Made by a program: the position numbers and the translations under genes
Assembly (NCBI RefSeq): GCF_030159055.1
Contig: NZ_BQXQ01000007.1
Location: forward strand, 1-64,000
Reading direction: 5' to 3'
DNA from: Acidovorax sp. SUPP3334
GTDB taxonomy: Bacteria > Pseudomonadota > Gammaproteobacteria > Burkholderiales > Burkholderiaceae_C
Length of the DNA stretch: 64,000 nt
The notes under the pieces: generated by a model
Seen by the model: only the letters and a program-made list of their open reading frames with translations
Databases searched by the model: none
Told to the model about the DNA's origin: nothing
Shown: positions 58,405 to 64,000 of the stretch, in pieces
Layout of the letters: the number at the start of each line of letters is the position of its first letter
Numbering within the stretch: position 1 is the stretch's first letter

Positions 58405-60698
<2,294 letters not shown>

Positions 60699-60702
<4 letters not shown>

Positions 60703-62219
60703 CGGACACCTCGATGACCGCAGGCGCCGCGCCGTCTGCGCCTGGCACCCCGCTCGCCAAAATCGAAAAACCGCGCCACCCCGCCATCGAACTGCTGGGC
60801 CGCTACCGCGCCGTCTTTCGTGCCGCCTGGGCGCACCGCGCCGAACTGGCCGGCCCCTCGCGCCTGGCGGACGAACAGGCCTTCCTGCCCGCGGCACTGA
60901 GCCTGCAGGAAACGCCGGTCCACCCCGCGCCCCGGCGCATCGCCTTCGTGCTGATGGCGCTCTTCGTCATCGCGCTGCTGTGGGCCATCTTCGGCAAGAT
61001 CGACATCGTGGCCGTGGCGCCCGGGCGAGTCATCGTGAGCGACCGCACCAAGCTCGTGCAGCCGCTGGAGAACAGCGTCATCCGCCGCATCCTGGTCAAG
61101 GACGGCGACCACGTGCTAGCCGGCCAGCCGCTGGTCGAACTGGACCCGACCGCCGCTCGGGCCGACAAAGCCAGCTTTCATGAAGCGCGGCGCTCTGCCG
61201 ATTCGGAATGGCTGCGCAGCCGCGCGCTGTTGCAGATGCTATTGAATCAGGAGCAAAAGACCGTGACTGCGAATGCGCTGGCGGCACGTTTGACGGCGAA
61301 GGACGTGCCGGTCGGATGGAGCCGGGAAGAAACCGCCGAGGCCAACGCCTACCTGGCTGCGGAGTGGAGCGACATCACCGCGCGCCTGGCCAAGCTGGCC
61401 GCAGAGCGCCAGCGCCGCCAAGCCGAAATGGCCACCGTGCGCGCCATGATCGGCAAGCTGGAAGCCACCGTCCCCATCGCACGCCAACGCGAGCAGGACT
61501 TCAAGGCGCTGGCGGACCAGGGCTTCATGTCCGGCCACGCCAACCAGGACCGCACCCGCGAACGCATCGAGCTGGAGCGTGACCTGGCCACCCAGCAGGC
61601 CCGCCTGGACGAAGCCCAGGCCGCGCTGCGCGAAGCCGAGCAAACCCGCAGTGCCTATCTGGCCGAAACCCGCCGCGCCTTGAGCGACCGCCAGGCCCAG
61701 GCGGACCTGAGGCGCCAGCAATCGGGCCAGGAACTGGCCAAGGCCACCCAGCGCGAGCGCCTCGCCACGCTCACGGCGCCGGTCGCCGGCACCGTGCAGC
61801 AACTGGCCGCGCACACCGAAGGCGGCGTCGTCACCGAGGCCCAGGCCCTCATGGTGATCGTGCCCGACAGCGCCGGCGTGAGCGCCGAGGTCACCCTGGA
61901 AAACAAGGACATCGGCTTCGTGGCGCCGGGGCAGGAAGTCGCCATCAAGCTGGAGACCTTCCCGTTCACGCGCTACGGCACCGTGAAGGCCACGGTGGAC
62001 AAGGTGACGCAGGACGCCGTCACCGACGAAAAGCGCGGCGCGATCTTCCCGGCGCTCATCACCTTGAACCAAAGCCACATCGACGTGGACGGCAAGCCCA
62101 TCCGGCTGGCGCCGGGGATGAACCTGACGGCGGAGATCAAGACGGGCAAGCGGCGGGTGATTGAGTATTTGTTAAGCCCCATCCAGCGGGCGGGCAGCGA
62201 GAGCTTGAGAGAACGCTGA
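60699..62219 (+). CDS. Type I secretion membrane fusion protein (HlyD-like)
   Basis: 506 aa, ATG 60699 overlapping the ABC gene by 4 bp. Cytoplasmic N-terminus (1-82), one TM (about 83-103, RIAFVLMALFVIALLWAIFG), then the beta-barrel/lipoyl part (GRVIVSDRTKLVQPLENSVIRRILVKDGDHVLAGQPLVELD). A long periplasmic coiled-coil hairpin (about 160-345) and a returning lipoyl half (LTAPVAGTVQQLAAHTEGGVVTEAQALMVIVP) follow. The HlyD signature ends at GMNLTAEIKTGKRRVIEYLLSPI. It bridges the ABC transporter to a TolC-type channel, which is not encoded in the window. Residues about 180-199 coincide with a sequence resembling the 59-bp element. Confidence 0.95.
61236..61294 (+). repeat. Possible intragenic copy of the 59-bp element inside the HlyD-like gene
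   Basis: ATGCTAT-N7-GGAGC-N20-GCGCTGG-C-GGC-N3-TTTGAC aligns without gaps to copy A over 59 bp, with about 60 percent identity by eye and best at both ends. It is read through in frame as LLNQEQKTVTANALAARL. It could be chance in a variable part of the coiled coil. Confidence 0.35.
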
Positions 62220-62435
62220 CAGGAGCGCTGACGGCACCACTGGCGCGGTCAGCGCGACGCACCACGGGGCCGCCGTCGCTTCCCACTCGCCACCTGCCAA
62301 TGGGGCACGACAGCCCAGCGCGTCCGCACGACGAAACACCTCCTGCGAGCCATCGCACAGCCGCGGCTGCGGCTGCGATGGGCGTGGGTTTGACAGATCC
62401 ATTGACAGATTCATTGAAAAACGAAAGAAATCCCG

Positions 62436-63179
62436 ATGAGCAACAACAACAACCAGAACACCCCCGCCGCCTCATGGCGCTTCAAGGGCCCGCAGGGAGC
62501 GACGCCCTGGAAGGAAAGCTATGCCGAGTCCACCCTTGCGGCGGAACTGGCCAGCGCGGCGGCGCCCCCTGCAGGCGCCGCCGCTGCCGCGCCCGCGCTC
62601 TCTGCCGCCATGCAGGATGCGCGGCTGACGCAGACCTCCATCGCACAGGCGACCACCACTGCGCCAGGCGCCGTGCAATGGAACCTGGAGGCGCTGCAGC
62701 GTGGCCGCAATGGCGTGCCGGGCGACCTGGCCAGCACGGAAATGGCTTCGCAGACCGACGCCAGCGTGCAGAGCACGCGCCCCTATGGGTACGAGGCAGA
62801 GATGGATGCGGCGCAGCATGCAACGTCCTTGCAGCACGCCAAGCCGCTGGAGTGGTCCGCGGCCGTTGGGGGCATGGAAAGCACCCGGCCCTACACGACC
62901 GACATGGCGGCGTGGGGAATGTTCGAGTCCACCAAACCGATGCTGCTGTCCGACGTGACGGACGTTGCAGGAACGACCAAGCCGCTGGAGCTGTCGCCCT
63001 CGATGCGCAGCGCATTGGAGCAGCCCCTTGCGCCGGTACTGGCACTGGAAGGCAGCGCACAGCAATTGCTGCAGGCCATGGCGGGCTTTGCGCCATCGGC
63101 GATGGGGACTGCGGCAACGGCTTCGGCGACCCAGGCGGCTTTGTGGAACCAGGCCATTGCCGTGGGGGTGTCGTCGTAG
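62436..63179 (+). CDS. Unrecognised repeat-bearing protein, candidate type I secretion substrate
   Basis: 247 aa, ATG 62436, with GAAAG upstream, 216 bp after the HlyD-like gene on the same strand. No signal peptide and no RTX nonapeptides (GGxGxDxxx). An Asn-rich start (MSNNNNQNT) is followed by an Ala-rich stretch. The middle (about 110-190) carries five spaced motifs: STRPYGYEAEM, AKPLEWSA, STRPYTTDMA, STKPMLLSD and TTKPLELSP, i.e. [ST]-[KR]-P with following aromatic or leucine. The C-terminus is uncharged (ATQAALWNQAIAVGVSS). Position and lack of Sec signal suggest it is exported by the adjacent pair, but this is inference. No known family recognised. Confidence 0.65.
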   Translation: MSNNNNQNTPAASWRFKGPQGATPWKESYAESTLAAELASAAAPPAGAAAAAPALSAAMQDARLTQTSIAQATTTAPGAVQWNLEALQRGRNGVPGDLASTEMASQTDASVQSTRPYGYEAEMDAAQHATSLQHAKPLEWSAAVGGMESTRPYTTDMAAWGMFESTKPMLLSDVTDVAGTTKPLELSPSMRSALEQPLAPVLALEGSAQQLLQAMAGFAPSAMGTAATASATQAALWNQAIAVGVSS

Positions 63180-63180
63180 A

Positions 63181-63310
63181 GGCGGCGCGGGCACGCTGGA
63201 ATTCGACGTCGTGGCCATGCCGCTGGCGACCGTCAAGCGCTACGGTGCGGACGGTGCCTGGGAGGATGCCAGGGGGCAGTTTTTGTTCACGCGGAGAGCG
63301 AATGCATCGA
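63181..63310 (+). other. Possible gene remnant
   Basis: A plus-strand frame gives GTLEFDVVAMPLATVKRYG followed by DGAWEDARGQFLFTRR, which looks protein-like in codon usage but has no start codon in context. It runs straight into the 59-bp element copy G, so it may be the tail of a degraded gene. No stop occurs before 63477 in this frame. I do not recognise it. The remaining 63370-63511 shows no gene. Confidence 0.3.
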
Positions 63311-63369
63311 TTGCTATTAAAAATATAGCGATATGCCCTAGTAACGATTGCCTTGGAGGCCGATTCGGC
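63311..63369 (+). repeat. 59-bp dispersed element, copy G
   Basis: TTGCTAT-TAAAAAT-ATAGC, then ATATGCCC, GATTGCCTTGG-A-GGC at the standard spacing. It sits between the repeat-bearing protein and the final lipoprotein gene. Confidence 0.75.
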
Positions 63370-63511
63370 ATCAAACCGCCCTGTGCCAAGAGAAATACGG
63401 CGAAGTCTCGAACACGCCGAAGCAGCGCAGGCGCCGAGGCTTACCCCGTGGTCCCGGCAAGACACGCGACCCGGTAATGGGTGTCGATTAATTATTCAAT
63501 CAGGGATTTTT

Positions 63512-64000
63512 ATGCAAAGAGCAGCTTATTGGGTGGCCGTGATTTTGAGTCTGTCCGCATTGGCATCGTGCAAGGAGCATAAGCCGGAACTTACTTGCAG
63601 AGAGAGTGTTGAGGTATTTGAGAGGAATGGGCAACAGGTGCTAAAAGCAACCAATGGGGTCTATTTGAAAAAGGATTTCAATATTACAAGCTGTTCAGTG
63701 GAGCCTGGCAGAAAGGAGCCAGGCGCGAAAACATTCGTAGCAGGCGGTAGCTATGCTTTTTATTGGTATGAGGGGCGTTTGGCAAGTGGTCGTGAATATT
63801 CTGAAAGAAAAAGAAAGGGGGATTGGCCTGACGAGCATAAGCCACGCATTGAGATATACATTAGATTTGGCGAGAATCAGTCTATCAGTGAGGCTGATAA
63901 GCCAAAATCGTGGTGGTGGCAACCTGCCATACCGCACAAAATATATCCCATCGATTTACTGCCGAATTTTGGGCTTGATGTTGCTGACCCCGAAGCCGGT
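63512..64000 (+). CDS. Putative lipoprotein, AT-rich, cut by window edge
   Basis: 163 codons open to the last base, ATG 63512 with AGGGA upstream. Lipoprotein signal MQRAAYWVAVILSLSALASC with lipobox LASC, acylated Cys20. The mature part has few hydrophobic runs (EHKPELTCRESVEVFERNG; GGSYAFYWYEGRLASGREY; RIEIYIRFGENQS). A second and third Cys (TCRES, SCSVEP) could form a disulfide. Base composition is visibly lower in GC than the rest of the window and codon choice is unlike the neighbours, which suggests horizontal acquisition. No family recognised. Confidence 0.75.
   Translation, partial: MQRAAYWVAVILSLSALASCKEHKPELTCRESVEVFERNGQQVLKATNGVYLKKDFNITSCSVEPGRKEPGAKTFVAGGSYAFYWYEGRLASGREYSERKRKGDWPDEHKPRIEIYIRFGENQSISEADKPKSWWWQPAIPHKIYPIDLLPNFGLDVADPEAG

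Noticed and set aside
62436-63179. RTX toxin or bacteriocin identity for the protein after the HlyD-like gene
   Set aside because: No glycine-aspartate nonapeptide repeats, no double-glycine leader and no toxin domain are visible.

Overview
The window looks like a chromosomal segment of a high-GC betaproteobacterium of the Comamonadaceae, most like Acidovorax or Paracidovorax. The reasons are the sucA-sucB-lpdA-zapE order, the yejABEF operon, the AcoR-type ADH/ALDH locus, the codon usage, and a short intergenic repeat of a kind I associate with this family. It is mostly core genome with a few accessory patches. The species assignment is inference.

Layout. 1-560: right end of an IS4-group insertion sequence beside tRNA-Ser(GGA). 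0.7-7.3 kb: QmcA/NfeD membrane pair, a PLP basic amino-acid decarboxylase, a secreted fasciclin protein, a periplasmic-type ATP-dependent DNA ligase and FabI. 7.4-13.2 kb: yejABEF oligopeptide importer. 13.3-17.2 kb: FlxA-like protein, a PAS-GGDEF diguanylate cyclase and an AI-2E-type permease. 17.4-25.1 kb: 2-oxoglutarate dehydrogenase operon (E1, E2, E3), zapE and a secreted coiled-coil protein. 25.1-35.6 kb: PP2C phosphatase, DinG-type helicase, bamD, dnaE, clpS and clpA. 35.7-39.5 kb: MltB-type transglycosylase, exonuclease I and a sirtuin. 39.7-45.0 kb: AcoR-type sigma-54 activator next to an aldehyde dehydrogenase, alcohol dehydrogenase and DUF779 operon with a clear -24/-12 promoter. 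45.3-46.7 kb: TfoX-like and YebC-like proteins. 46.9-51.3 kb: an accessory-looking group of a small Cys-rich protein, a winged-helix/TPR regulator and a large FAD enzyme. 51.3-58.2 kb: cytosine deaminase and a BMP/Nup-type nucleoside ABC importer, separated by a scar joining two broken genes. 58.4-63.2 kb: a type I secretion pair (HlyB/HlyD-like) followed by a small repeat-bearing non-RTX protein. 63.5-64.0 kb: an AT-rich lipoprotein cut by the window edge.

Most notable observations: (1) a fixed-length 59-bp dispersed element with seven intergenic copies in both orientations, plus a possible copy in frame inside the HlyD-like gene; (2) the type I secretion pair with an unrecognised [ST]-[KR]-P repeat protein as candidate cargo; (3) an in-frame gap of about 22 residues in the alcohol dehydrogenase; (4) four helically phased CTGnnCCG half-sites upstream of the sigma-54 promoter; (5) IS4 insertion into what looks like the tRNA-Ser terminator. 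No CRISPR array, rRNA, prophage or replication origin was seen.
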